Counted from the first letter of the stretch, positions 39,661 through 48,649 are shown. The stretch: 51,198 bases of DNA from CAYLXN01 sp964586855 (GCA_964586855.1 CAZPHO010000005.1:1-51198), one strand, 5' to 3'. A program made the numbers and translations. The notes: a model not told the origin generated them from the letters alone.

Positions 39661-40161
39661 TTATTTTGTCCGAGGATCGAAGGGTTTGATTTTTTTAATC
39701 TCTGGCAAGTCGTGCAGATTTTCCTCTGCATCTTCTAGTTTAGGTCGGAGATTATCTCTGCCTTCTTTGAGGAACGCCCTGAGTCTTTGGAGAAAATCAC
39801 TTGTTTGCAGGCTCTTTTGAGCCTTCTTGAAGCTGTCAGTCTGCTTTATGTCATCGGCCGTGTTGCCAATAACTTCTTTGGTATCTTGATAAGTTTGTGA
39901 CTCTTTGACCTTATCAAGGCCTTCTTCTACCTTGGGTTTTGCTTCTTGGTAGGCGTCGGAGCTAGTAATTGTGTCTTTTATGAATCCCCAGCTCTTTTTG
40001 AAGCCATCTCGCACCCGTCTATATGAGGGGTAGGTTTGCTCCAAGAACTGATCGCTGAAGCTAATCTCTGTCTGAGTTTCACTAGCCAGGACTGGTTGGC
40101 CAATCAGCAGAATCCCGCTAATTAGCATAAAAGCCGTCAGTGAGCGAAGCGCTTTGTTCAT
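39661..40161 (-). CDS. Secreted helical protein, unknown function
   Basis: A 166-residue protein with a signal peptide (about residues 5-26, ending PVLASE) and a mature part made almost wholly of charged amphipathic helix with loosely repeated segments (KPKVEEGLDKVKESQTYQD, TADDIKQTDSFKKAQKSLQ, about every 20 residues). No cysteines, no anchor. It resembles apolipoprotein-like or LEA-like helical proteins in composition only; I do not recognise the family. ATG 40161 has AAAGGAGAGG upstream and a TATAAT near 40190 (minus). Confidence 0.72.
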   Translation of the reverse strand: MNKALRSLTAFMLISGILLIGQPVLASETQTEISFSDQFLEQTYPSYRRVRDGFKKSWGFIKDTITSSDAYQEAKPKVEEGLDKVKESQTYQDTKEVIGNTADDIKQTDSFKKAQKSLQTSDFLQRLRAFLKEGRDNLRPKLEDAEENLHDLPEIKKIKPFDPRTK

Positions 40162-40429
40162 ATCACCTCTCCTTTCAAAAGATATACTCTAATTATATCA
40201 CATTTATAACTAAAAAGCTAGAAGATGGATGCTTTTTATTTAGTAACTCTGCTGGGAAGGTTGCAAGCTGCTTTCGCTCAATCGACTTAGAAAAGCAAGC
40301 TTCGCTTGCTTTTCTTCGTCTCAATCGCTTTACCGAACCCAGATTAGTTTTGCTGGCGCAAAAGACCGGGCTCTATTTCAGACGCAGAGCGTCAAATAAA
40401 ATCACCCATCTAAAGATGGATATTTTACT
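40162..40429. other. Intergenic region with hairpins, no convincing gene
   Basis: Holds the promoter of the reverse gene at 40161 (TATAAT on the minus strand near 40190). A perfect 10-bp hairpin AAAAGCAAGC / GCTTGCTTTT lies at 40291-40313 with loop TTC, and ATCCATC-TTTA-GATGGGT at about 40404-40424 (minus) is followed by T-rich sequence and likely terminates tRNA-Glu. The plus-strand frame crossing this region runs antisense through tRNA-Glu and is not a gene. Confidence 0.5.
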
Positions 40430-40504
40430 TGGTGACCCCACCGGGAATCGAACCCAGATTGCCAGGATGAAAACCTGGTGTCCTAACCGTTAGACGATGG
40501 GGCC
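40430..40504 (-). tRNA. tRNA-Glu (anticodon TTC)
   Basis: Cloverleaf on the minus strand: acceptor GGCCCCA/TGGGGTC, anticodon loop TTTTCAT giving TTC, T-arm GGTTCGATTCC, encoded CCA. Confidence 0.95.
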
Positions 40505-40593
40505 ACGCTAGGTGACTACTATAGCAAATTCGGTTTGATTTTTCAAGTTAAAAAATATTTTGCCTTGATTCGTCAATTAATCGACCAGTCTGT

Positions 40594-40599
40594 TATAAT
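40594..40599 (+). promoter_or_regulatory. -10 box of pyk
   Basis: TATAAT with 9 nt to ATG 40609, leaving at most 2-3 nt of leader. Confidence 0.65.
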
Positions 40600-40608
40600 A
40601 AAACGGTA

Positions 40609-42051
40609 ATGATTTATCCAAAATTTAAGCGGACCAAGATTTTAGCAACGATTGGCCCGGCTTCGAGCAGTGCGGAGTGTCTAAAACAGTTGTTAGATTC
40701 GGGCGTAAATGGTTGTCGGCTGAATTTTAGCCATGGCAATAATGACGATCGGCACGAACAGATTAAGCTAATCCGTGAAATCTCGACCAGCCTCAACAAG
40801 CCAGTGGCAATTGTCCAAGATTTACAGGGGCCAAAAATCCGCCTCGGTGAGTTTAATGACGACCAGCCGGTGATGGTTAAGCGTGGCCAAGAACTGACTC
40901 TAGACAGCGCTGTTGATTACGACCCCAAGCAGCCTGAAACTATCCCTGTTCAGTATAATTTGGCAGCCAAAGTCAAGCTTGGCGAGTTGATTTATATTTT
41001 TGATGGGCGGGTCAAGTCTGAAGTGACGGCGATTGTTTCGGAAACGGCGATTAAAATCAAAATCGCTAATGACGGCATCATTCAACAACGCAAAGGCCTA
41101 AATCTCCCTGATACTGACTTTGGTGGCGATATTTTGACGACCAAGGATTTGCGCGATATCGAGTTTGGCGCGACTGAAGATATTGATTATGTGGCGCTCA
41201 GTTTTGTCCAGACGGCCGAAGATATTCAAAATCTTCGCCAGATTTTGCTGTCGCACAATTCAGACGCTCAAATTATTGCTAAAATCGAGACCAAGCGAGC
41301 AATCGCTGATGAAAATATGGAGAAAATCGTCCGTCAAGCAGATGGAATTATGGTGGCGCGAGGCGATTTAGCGGTCGAAGCCGGGGCTGAAGTGGTGCCA
41401 GTAGTTCAGGAAAAACTGATTCGCCTGTGTCGCAAGCACGGTAAGTTTGTGATTGTAGCCACCCAAATGATGGCCAGTATGGTTGATTCGCCGGAGCCGA
41501 CTCGAGCTGAGGCTTCTGACGTGGCCAATGCCGTTCGCCAAGGAGTCGATGCAGTCATGCTGTCTGAGGAAACGGCCACTGGTCGCTATCCGTTGGAGGC
41601 GGTTTGCGCGATGAAAAAAGTGATTTTATACACTCAAGAAAATTTGCCAGTTTATCAATACGGCGAATTTGATAAGCCAGCTGATCAGGCTAATATTCGT
41701 CTTGATGCTATTAGCGAGGCGGCGGTAGAGATTGCTAATCAAATCGATGCCTCAGCGATCGTAGTTGAGACCAAGAGCGGCGTTTCGGCCGCTCGAGTGG
41801 CGGCGGCTCGCCCTAATCGAGTGATTCTCAGTGTGACTGATGTCAAGCGAGTGGCTCAGCAGTTGGCGCTCACCTTCGCCAATCAAAGCTATCTTCGCCC
41901 AAATCACGGCGAGGCGGGTTTTGAGCTAGCTAGAGAACTAAAAGCGGCTGGTCGGTTTGGCGACACCAACCCAATCAAAGTAGTGATCGTCAGTGGTCGT
42001 CAGCCAGGAGTGGTTGGAGCGACCGACACAATTCAGGTGAGGACGATTTAA
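40609..42051 (+). CDS. pyk: Pyruvate kinase
   Basis: A 480-residue pyruvate kinase: KRTKILATIGPASSS at 8-22, LNFSHGN near 43, VQDLQGPKIRLGEF near 68-81, catalytic Lys in IIAKIETKRAI near 222, GIMVARGDLAVE near 245, ATQMMASM near 285 and the LSEETATGRYP motif near 322, then the C-terminal allosteric domain (residues about 350-480). It makes ATP and pyruvate from PEP, the final step of glycolysis. First gene of a pyk-pgk-tpi cluster; pgk starts 1 nt after its stop. Key residues and length are normal. Confidence 0.98.
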   Translation: MIYPKFKRTKILATIGPASSSAECLKQLLDSGVNGCRLNFSHGNNDDRHEQIKLIREISTSLNKPVAIVQDLQGPKIRLGEFNDDQPVMVKRGQELTLDSAVDYDPKQPETIPVQYNLAAKVKLGELIYIFDGRVKSEVTAIVSETAIKIKIANDGIIQQRKGLNLPDTDFGGDILTTKDLRDIEFGATEDIDYVALSFVQTAEDIQNLRQILLSHNSDAQIIAKIETKRAIADENMEKIVRQADGIMVARGDLAVEAGAEVVPVVQEKLIRLCRKHGKFVIVATQMMASMVDSPEPTRAEASDVANAVRQGVDAVMLSEETATGRYPLEAVCAMKKVILYTQENLPVYQYGEFDKPADQANIRLDAISEAAVEIANQIDASAIVVETKSGVSAARVAAARPNRVILSVTDVKRVAQQLALTFANQSYLRPNHGEAGFELARELKAAGRFGDTNPIKVVIVSGRQPGVVGATDTIQVRTI

Positions 42052-42052
42052 A

Positions 42053-43240
42053 ATGTCTTCAGCGGTGAGGTTTGCTTATCAGACGGTTGGTCAAGTAGAG
42101 GTTGGTGGGCAAATTGTGCTGCTGCGGACTGATTATAACGTGCCGCTTAAGCAGGGTGTGATTACAGATGATTCACGAATCGAAGTTTCGATCGAAACTA
42201 TTAATTATCTGCTGGATGAAGGCGCGAAAAAGGTGGTGATCGTTAGTCATCTAGGTCGGCCAGAAGGAATTGACCCTGATTTGTCACTGGCTCCAGTCGC
42301 TGAGCGCCTAGGTGAATTGCTCGACGACTCGGTGCCGTTGGTTGATTTGGCTGACTTTGATCGCCGAGCAACTGATAAAGTTGTGTTGCTAGAAAATATT
42401 CGTTTTTACGCTGAAGAAGAAGCGATGAATCGGGGTTTTGTTGAAGAAATGGTCGCCAAAACCGGGGCCGATTTGTTTGTTGAGGACGGTTTTGCGGTTT
42501 GTCATCGCGCCACAGCCACAACAGTGACGGTGTGCAAAGTTCTGCCAGCTTACGCTAGTTTGCGCTTAGCTGACGAATATCAGCGAGTGGCGAACTTTGT
42601 CCCAACTGCTAAACGGCCGCTGCTCGGTTTGCTTGGTGGCGCCAAAATTAGCGATAAAATCGGTTTTGTTGAAAAATTAATTGATCAAGCAGATCAGGTG
42701 GTGGTTGGTGGAGCCATGGCGCAATCATTTTTGGCCGCCAAAGGCTTGGAGGTCGGCCAGAGTTTGTTCAGCACTGAAGATGTAGCAGCGGCGGCTAAAA
42801 TCCTCAAATTAGCCAAAAAATTGAGCACTGAAATCATCTTGCCGGTGGATACAGTGGTCGCCGATGGCACAGAAGCAACTCAGTCACAGATTAAGTTAGT
42901 CACTCAAGTCACACCTGAAGATGCGATTTTCGACATCGGACCAGAGACTCAAAAACTAGTGACCGATGCGATTACTCACGCCCGGAGTGTGCTCTGGAAT
43001 GGCACTTTTGGCTACACTGAAAATCCGCTATTTCAAGCTGGGAGTCGGGCGGTGATTGATGCGCTTGATCGAAACCAGCCAGCGACTTTGATCGGTGGTG
43101 GTGACACAGTTGGTTTTATCGAGCAACTGCGGCCCAATTGGCGATTTGATGGCCTGTTTTTGTCAACTGGCGGTGGGGCAATGCTGGACTTAATTACCAA
43201 TGGTGAATTGGCGGGGATTAAATGTTTGCGTCAAAAATAA
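42053..43240 (+). CDS. pgk: Phosphoglycerate kinase
   Basis: A 395-residue PGK: LRTDYNVPLKQG near 24, VIVSHLGRPEG near 62, LLENIRFY near 114, LLGLLGGAKISDKIG near 188-202, the C-domain WNGTFGYTE near 319, GGGDTVGF near 347 and STGGGAMLDLI near 370. It transfers phosphate between 1,3-bisphosphoglycerate and ADP. Several usually rigid motifs are altered: NDAF-x-x-x-HR is EDGFAVCHR, and WNGPxG is WNGTFG, so the sequence is divergent although the fold motifs are all present. Cotranscribed with pyk; GAPDH is not in the window. Confidence 0.96.
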   Translation: MSSAVRFAYQTVGQVEVGGQIVLLRTDYNVPLKQGVITDDSRIEVSIETINYLLDEGAKKVVIVSHLGRPEGIDPDLSLAPVAERLGELLDDSVPLVDLADFDRRATDKVVLLENIRFYAEEEAMNRGFVEEMVAKTGADLFVEDGFAVCHRATATTVTVCKVLPAYASLRLADEYQRVANFVPTAKRPLLGLLGGAKISDKIGFVEKLIDQADQVVVGGAMAQSFLAAKGLEVGQSLFSTEDVAAAAKILKLAKKLSTEIILPVDTVVADGTEATQSQIKLVTQVTPEDAIFDIGPETQKLVTDAITHARSVLWNGTFGYTENPLFQAGSRAVIDALDRNQPATLIGGGDTVGFIEQLRPNWRFDGLFLSTGGGAMLDLITNGELAGIKCLRQK

Positions 43241-43253
43241 AAATTGTTATAAT
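43226..43253 (+). promoter_or_regulatory. Internal promoter before the tpi homologue
   Basis: TTGCGT (43226-43231), 16-bp spacer, TATAAT (43248-43253) at the end of pgk; it may express the tpi homologue separately. Confidence 0.55.
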
Positions 43254-43279
43254 GAAACCATAAGCGAAATTGTTTTTAT

Positions 43280-44047
43280 ATGGCACATGAGAAGAAATTA
43301 GTTATCGGTAACTGGAAAATGAACCTCGATATTCAAGAATCGAGCGTTTTAGTGCATAAATTAACCGAAATGGTTAAAATTCGGCGTAATACTGAGGTTG
43401 TTCTCGCGCCATCACTATTTACACTGCAATCATTAAGCCTTCAAATCAACCGACGTCAGTTCAAGTTGGCTGCTCAAAATTTTTACTGGAAAGACCAGGG
43501 AGATTACACTGGCGAGGTGTCAATTGCTCAGTTGCGGGGAATTGCCAGCTATGGTTTGGTCGGGGTATCGGAGCGGCGACTGCTGTTCAGTGAAACTGAC
43601 CGTGATATTCGAGAGAAAGTCCAGGCGGCGCTGCGATCGGGTATTCGACCCGTGCTCTGTGTCGGCGATACGATGTTTGATCGCACCAATGGCGAGAGCC
43701 ACGAAGTGTTGGTCGATCAGGTGACCAATGGCCTGGCCAATGTCGCCAAGGAAGATGTCGCCAAATGTGTGATTGCCTATGAGCCGATTTGGGCTAATTC
43801 ATCGATGGAAATTGTGCCGCCACAGGACGTCAAGCGCAATATCAACGTCATTCGCCAGCGGATTAAATACTTATTTGGCACCGAGGCCAGTCAGCAGCTG
43901 CAGATTTTATATGCTGGTTTGATCGACGCCAATCTAGTGGCTGGTTATTTAGAGTCTAGCGGCGTGGATGGGCTTTTACTTGATGAAATCAGCCTGAATC
44001 CGTTTGAATTTAGCGAAATTATTGAAAAAGTACATCAAATAACATAA
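43280..44047 (+). CDS. Triosephosphate isomerase homologue with degenerate active site
   Basis: A 255-residue TIM-barrel protein clearly homologous to TpiA: GNWKMN near 10-15 (catalytic Lys and Asn kept), DYTGEVS near 75, SERRLLFSETD near 97, PVLCVGDT near 125 and AYEPIWA with the catalytic Glu near 168. However, the G-H-S-E-R-R motif is G-V-S-E-R-R, so the catalytic His (His95) is Val at residue 96; the mobile loop 6 (normally IGTGKxA) reads NSSMEIV; and the phosphate-binding Y-G-G-S-V and V-G-G blocks are YAGLI and LDEIS. It is therefore doubtful as a working isomerase. Position after pgk suggests a retained or repurposed relative. Confidence 0.88.
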   Translation: MAHEKKLVIGNWKMNLDIQESSVLVHKLTEMVKIRRNTEVVLAPSLFTLQSLSLQINRRQFKLAAQNFYWKDQGDYTGEVSIAQLRGIASYGLVGVSERRLLFSETDRDIREKVQAALRSGIRPVLCVGDTMFDRTNGESHEVLVDQVTNGLANVAKEDVAKCVIAYEPIWANSSMEIVPPQDVKRNINVIRQRIKYLFGTEASQQLQILYAGLIDANLVAGYLESSGVDGLLLDEISLNPFEFSEIIEKVHQIT

Positions 44048-44064
44048 ACAAGAGAAGGGTGGAT

Positions 44065-45270
44065 ATGGACGACATTGATTTTGATGAGATAGATAAAGCG
44101 GTCAACCAAGTGATGGATGACCGTCAGAAAGCTAAAGTGACTCGTGTTAAAGCGACTGAGTCTAGTTCGACGACGACCAAACCAGCTCCTAAGCTCCAGC
44201 AGACGATCAAGCATCGACCGCCAGTTCAGCCGCTACCCAAGCCAGTAGCTCAGCCAATTAGTCCAATCAAAACGACTGTTCGTCAAGTCAGTGCCAATCC
44301 TGTGCCCAAACCACCCAAAACTCAGCAGTTTAATGACATCAAAGCCACCAATGCGACCATTCAACCAGAAACTGCCGAAGCAATTCGGAAGCGTCGTCAG
44401 GCTAATCGCCGTCAGCGCGTCCAGGCGGTGGCCTCTCAGACCGCTAACAAACCGCTGGTTTCTGATTTTAATCATCATTCTCCACGAGTCACGCGCATGG
44501 TGGCTCGACCAAGCACTAAAGCTGAGGCCCCGGCTCGAGTCGCAACCACTCAACCCAAGGTTACGCGACTAGTGGTTTCGCCAGCAGTGCCGACTATTTC
44601 CCAACAATCCGCCAAATTTAGCGTTCCACCGCGCAAGCTAGTTACTCCCGAGGGCGCGGTCGAAACCAAAACCATTGATGGTGAATACTCCAGTCAGACC
44701 TTGACCACGCCAGTGTCTGACAAGACGACTGTCAAATATCACACTAGCAACTTGTCTTATGTTGAGCGAGTTGAGCTTGATGACCGACTGATCGAGGCCG
44801 ATCGCCAAATGCTGTCTGGCGTGCATAACCTTGATGATAAAGATGAGGTAATTTCTCTCAAGCCTCGAGTTGCTAAGCAGCCGCAGCCAGTCAAAAAGCC
44901 CGAACCAGCTCCATTTGCTCCAATCAAGCCTGCTCCGACTAAACCAACTAGCCCCATCAAGAAGTCAGAAACTGACGAAGCTGAGCTCAAAACCAGTCCG
45001 TTTGTGGAAGAGGTTAAGGTCGAAAAGCGGCCTCTAGGTGAGCCAGCCAAATTAACCAATGCCCAGTTGCCGCAAGAGAATTTCGTCCCAGCTCTAGCCG
45101 AAAAACCAAACACTAAACCAGTGCCACTTTACTCAGCCGATTCTTCAATTGACGATGAAGAGGCGCCAGCTCGCGCGACCTCAGTTGGCCGCTTGCTGCT
45201 CTGGCTGATAGTAGTAGTCGCTCTCGGAGTGACACTTGGAGTTGTGGCTTTTGCGTTCGACTTGTTCTAA
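44065..45270 (+). CDS. Disordered, Pro/Lys/Thr-rich tail-anchored membrane protein
   Basis: A 401-residue protein beginning MDDIDFDEIDKAVNQVMDD, then about 350 residues of low-complexity Pro/Lys/Thr/Gln/Arg sequence with short ordered islands (for example ETKTIDGEYSSQTLTTP and TSNLSYVERVELDDRLIEADRQ), and one C-terminal membrane helix (about 376-398). With the helix at the end, the bulk is probably cytoplasmic. Such proteins occur in Patescibacteria, but I recognise no domain. Start at ATG 44065 (AGAAGGG upstream), not the upstream GTG. It lies between tpi and pcrA. Confidence 0.7.
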   Translation: MDDIDFDEIDKAVNQVMDDRQKAKVTRVKATESSSTTTKPAPKLQQTIKHRPPVQPLPKPVAQPISPIKTTVRQVSANPVPKPPKTQQFNDIKATNATIQPETAEAIRKRRQANRRQRVQAVASQTANKPLVSDFNHHSPRVTRMVARPSTKAEAPARVATTQPKVTRLVVSPAVPTISQQSAKFSVPPRKLVTPEGAVETKTIDGEYSSQTLTTPVSDKTTVKYHTSNLSYVERVELDDRLIEADRQMLSGVHNLDDKDEVISLKPRVAKQPQPVKKPEPAPFAPIKPAPTKPTSPIKKSETDEAELKTSPFVEEVKVEKRPLGEPAKLTNAQLPQENFVPALAEKPNTKPVPLYSADSSIDDEEAPARATSVGRLLLWLIVVVALGVTLGVVAFAFDLF

Positions 45271-45283
45271 ATTCCACACCAAG

Positions 45284-45289
45284 TATAAT
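45284..45289 (+). promoter_or_regulatory. -10 box of pcrA
   Basis: TATAAT with 6 nt to ATG 45296; leaderless layout. Confidence 0.65.
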
Positions 45290-45295
45290 TAAATT

Positions 45296-47395
45296 ATGGA
45301 TTTATTTTCAGGCTTAAACCAAGCTCAAATTGAGGCCGTCAAGACAATTGACGGTCCGCTACTGATTTTGGCTGGCGCTGGCAGCGGCAAAACCAAGACT
45401 TTGACGCATCGAATTGCTCATTTGATTTTGAATCACGGCGTAGCTTCAGATGAGATTCTGGCAGTGACTTTTACCAACAAAGCCGCTCGAGAAATGCGCC
45501 AGCGACTGGGCGATTTGCTGCAGCGACCAGTTAATTACTTTTTTATGCCTTGGATGGGCACTTTCCATGGAGTTTGTGTCAAGTTATTGCGCGAATCAGG
45601 CGAGGCGATTGGAATTGCCGAGAATTTCGTGATTTATGATGAGACTGATCGGCGGAGTTTGATTAAACAGGCGATTGCTGATATGGGATTATCTGTGAGC
45701 CAGATCAAGCCCAAAACCGTCTCGACTGTCATTTCCAATGCCAAAAATCAGATGATTTCAGCCGCTGATTTTAGTAATCAAGCCAAGGGGCATAACCAAA
45801 AAATCTACGCCGATATCTATCTGCGCTATGAGCAGTTGCGCAAAAAGGCAGAAGCGCTTGATTTTGATGATTTGCTCAACGAGACAGTGCGCTTGTTGCG
45901 TGCTTCCAAGACGGTTCGTCAGCGTTGGCAAAAGCAATTTCACTACATTTTAGTTGATGAGTATCAAGACACCAACTTTGCTCAGTATCAGCTGGTCAAG
46001 ATTTTGGCCGCCGATGATCAAAATGTTTGCGTGGTCGGCGACGATTGGCAATCGATTTATTCTTGGCGGGGAGCTGATTTTACTAATATTTTGAACTTCA
46101 AACGCGATTATCCAGGAGCGAAGGAAATTAAACTAGAGCAAAATTATCGCTCAACCGGTAATATCCTCTCGGCGGCTCAAAACGTGATCGAGAAAAATAT
46201 TACTCGGTCGGAAAAAAGCATCTGGACCGATCAAGGCGACGGCCAGCCAGTGATGGTCACACCGACGCGCGACGAAACTGACGAAGCGACTGAGGTGGTG
46301 CGAATCGTGCGTCGACTGGAGCGAGAAGGCGTCAAGCTTGATGACATCGCCGTGCTGTACCGAACGAACGCCCAGAGTTTGGCAATCGAGCGGGCTTTGG
46401 TTCAGGCCAAAGTGCCGCATAAAATCATCGGTGGCGTGCCATTTTTTGATCGGGCGATCGTCAAAGACGCGCTAGCCTATCTGAAGTTGATTTATCAACC
46501 AGCTGATCGAGCCAGTTTTTCGCGAATTGTCAATGTGCCAGCTCGAGGAATTGGCAAAGTTAGCGTCGATAAATTTCTCGAATGGCAGCAAGCGACCGAC
46601 TATGACATTGTCGAAGGTTTAAATCAGCTGGAACAGGCTGATAATTTATCAACTCAAGTCAAGAAGAAGTTAGCCGTTTTTAGCGAGATTATCAATCAGC
46701 TGGTTGAGTTTAGTCAGTCTAATCCGCCAGCACTGCTACTCGAGAAGGTGTATGAAGTTGCACGCTTGCGATTATCTGTCGATAATGGCACCGAAGAAGG
46801 CGATTCGCAAGTTGCCCATCTTGATACTCTGCTGCAGGAAGCTCAGAGTTATGCTGATTTACGGTCGTTTCTTGAGGACGTGGCCTTGATGTCGAGCTCG
46901 GATGAGGCCAGCGAGGGGCGCAAGCTTAATCTAATGACGATTCATGCTGCCAAGGGCTTGGAGTTTCCAGCGGTGATTGTAGTCGGGATGGAGGAAGGCG
47001 TTTTTCCGCACGCTCGGGTGTTTGAAGATCCGTCTGGGTTGGAAGAAGAGCGTCGGTTATGCTATGTGGCAATGACTCGAGCCAAAAGTCAATTATTTTT
47101 GCTATATGCAACTTGTCGCTATCAGTTTGGTGAGCGGACTTACCAAATGCCGTCGCAGTTTTTGGCTGATAGTGGGCTGCTGGATGTCGATACTCAGTTT
47201 ATCGACAGCGAGGATGATTATGTCGATTATGAACCATTTGTTAATCAGCTGGATGTTGGCGATCGAGTGCGTAGCCAGCAATTTGGTGTTGGCGAGGTGA
47301 TGGACGTCGACGGTTTGGCGGTTACAGTTCAATTTGACGATGGTCGCCAGCGCAAACTCAATACTGAGTTTGCCAACCTGGAAAGATTGAGCTAA
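45296..47395 (+). CDS. pcrA: UvrD/PcrA-like superfamily 1 DNA helicase
   Basis: A 699-residue SF1A helicase: Q motif LNQAQIEAV at 6-14, Walker A AGAGSGKTKTLTHRIA near 26-41, motif Ia AVTFTNKAAREM, motif II VDEYQDTNFAQYQ near 218, motif III GDDWQSIYSWRGAD near 249, LEQNYRSTGNIL near 279, motif V LMTIHAAKGLEFPAVIV near 545, motif VI EEERRLCYVAMTRAK near 583. The C-terminal tail (GDRVRSQQFGVGEVMDVDG to the end) is the PcrA-type Tudor-like RNA polymerase/DNA-binding tail. It unwinds 3'-5' in repair and replication. Complete and ordinary in length. Confidence 0.96.
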   Translation: MDLFSGLNQAQIEAVKTIDGPLLILAGAGSGKTKTLTHRIAHLILNHGVASDEILAVTFTNKAAREMRQRLGDLLQRPVNYFFMPWMGTFHGVCVKLLRESGEAIGIAENFVIYDETDRRSLIKQAIADMGLSVSQIKPKTVSTVISNAKNQMISAADFSNQAKGHNQKIYADIYLRYEQLRKKAEALDFDDLLNETVRLLRASKTVRQRWQKQFHYILVDEYQDTNFAQYQLVKILAADDQNVCVVGDDWQSIYSWRGADFTNILNFKRDYPGAKEIKLEQNYRSTGNILSAAQNVIEKNITRSEKSIWTDQGDGQPVMVTPTRDETDEATEVVRIVRRLEREGVKLDDIAVLYRTNAQSLAIERALVQAKVPHKIIGGVPFFDRAIVKDALAYLKLIYQPADRASFSRIVNVPARGIGKVSVDKFLEWQQATDYDIVEGLNQLEQADNLSTQVKKKLAVFSEIINQLVEFSQSNPPALLLEKVYEVARLRLSVDNGTEEGDSQVAHLDTLLQEAQSYADLRSFLEDVALMSSSDEASEGRKLNLMTIHAAKGLEFPAVIVVGMEEGVFPHARVFEDPSGLEEERRLCYVAMTRAKSQLFLLYATCRYQFGERTYQMPSQFLADSGLLDVDTQFIDSEDDYVDYEPFVNQLDVGDRVRSQQFGVGEVMDVDGLAVTVQFDDGRQRKLNTEFANLERLS

Positions 47396-47401
47396 ATGTG
47401 A

Positions 47402-47407
47402 TATAAT
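47402..47407 (+). promoter_or_regulatory. -10 box of the G5/3D wall protein gene
   Basis: TATAAT 10 nt before ATG 47418 (and 16 nt before ATG 47424); no Shine-Dalgarno between. Confidence 0.55.
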
Positions 47408-47417
47408 ATATAAGTTA

Positions 47418-48644
47418 ATGAAAATGAATTTTCGGCAACACTGGCAGCGATCACGAACTGGGATAAAAATCATCAGTCTGTTAGTTGCGGGGCTGTTTAG
47501 TCTAATTTTAGCTCAAACTGGTGCGCGACTAGTGCTAGCTCAAGCCGATAACACCACTATCTTGACGATTTATGACCAGGCTACTAGAGAGGAAATGGTG
47601 CTAGTGACCACCAAACCGACCCTCAAAGAAGCAATTGAGCAAGCCGACCTAGACCTGTCAGCCAACGACAAGATTGAGCCGGCGCTGGATACAGGGCTGG
47701 TCGCCAACCACTATCAGGTCAATATCTTCCGCTCACGGCCGATTGTGGTGATTGATGGCCAGATGCGGGTTAAAATCCTGTCGACTCACCAGACGCCTGA
47801 CAAAATTGCTAAAGCAGCTGGTCTCGAATGGTTTCCTGAAGATAGAGCTAGTTTAAAATTTGACTTTACTGGTTTGGCTGATGACTGGGGGATTCAAATG
47901 ACTATCCAGCGAGCTAAAAAAATCAATTTGATCTTATTTGGTGAAAAAACCGAAATTCGGACCCACTTCGACACAGTTGGTGATTTTTTGGCTGATAAAG
48001 ACATAAGGCTTGATTCCAAAACTCGAGCCAATCACCCTGAAGCTACTAAAATTACTAACAATATGAGTTTAGAGGTTTGGAAAGAGGGCGGGCAAGAGTT
48101 GACTGTGACTGAGCCAGTTGATTTTGAGGTGCGGATTATTCAGGATCGCGATCAAAAAGTTGGCTATCGCAAAATCAAAACTCCTGGCGTTAAGGGCGAG
48201 GCGATCGTGACTTATGAAGTTTTGATTAAAAACGGCCAAGAAGTTGAGCGCAAAAAGTTAAAGTCCGTCACCACCAAAGAGCCTCAGTCTCAAGAAGAAA
48301 TAGTGGGTGTCAAGTCAACAGGTGGCTTGACTAAATCAAAAGGTGTAAATACTTTTATTGATAGTCGAGGTGTGTCTCATCGTGAAACTTATTATGATTT
48401 GCCAATGCGAGTGGTGATGGGCAATTGTGGTGCTGGCGGTTATTATACTGTTCGTGAGGACGGAGTGAAGGTTGATCGAGATGGCTACGTCATTATTGCC
48501 GCTAATTTAAAAAATTACCCTCGCTGCTCAGTCGTAGAAACTAGTCTTGGAGCTGGTAAAGTTTATGATACCGGTGGATTTGCGGCCGTTCACCCTCATG
48601 GTTTTGATATTGCGACTGACTGGACCAGGGGCGACGGAATCTAA
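47418..48644 (+). CDS. YabE/RpfB-like secreted protein with DUF348, G5 and 3D domains
   Basis: A 408-residue envelope protein: N-terminal signal/anchor helix (about 20-38), DUF348 repeats (TILTIYDQATREEMVLVTTKPT and later KKINLILFGEKTEIRTHF), a G5 domain (about 200-280, with KVGYRKIKTPGVKGEAIV) and a C-terminal 3D-type domain with DTGGF, AVHPHGFDIATDW motifs (the Asp residues of the 3D signature). Such proteins remodel peptidoglycan, and 3D domains are linked to lytic transglycosylase activity. The order wall protein then ksgA matches rpfB-ksgA of Mycobacterium and yabE-rnmV-ksgA of Bacillus. Unlike RpfB, it has no lysozyme-like resuscitation domain. The C-terminal helix-free tail ends shortly after DWTRGD. 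Confidence 0.85.
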   Translation: MKMNFRQHWQRSRTGIKIISLLVAGLFSLILAQTGARLVLAQADNTTILTIYDQATREEMVLVTTKPTLKEAIEQADLDLSANDKIEPALDTGLVANHYQVNIFRSRPIVVIDGQMRVKILSTHQTPDKIAKAAGLEWFPEDRASLKFDFTGLADDWGIQMTIQRAKKINLILFGEKTEIRTHFDTVGDFLADKDIRLDSKTRANHPEATKITNNMSLEVWKEGGQELTVTEPVDFEVRIIQDRDQKVGYRKIKTPGVKGEAIVTYEVLIKNGQEVERKKLKSVTTKEPQSQEEIVGVKSTGGLTKSKGVNTFIDSRGVSHRETYYDLPMRVVMGNCGAGGYYTVREDGVKVDRDGYVIIAANLKNYPRCSVVETSLGAGKVYDTGGFAAVHPHGFDIATDWTRGDGI

Positions 48645-48649
48645 ATCTC

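Noticed and set aside
40140..40493. Plus-strand reading frame of 117 codons
   Set aside because: It runs antisense through tRNA-Glu and the intergenic hairpins and has no Shine-Dalgarno or coding character.
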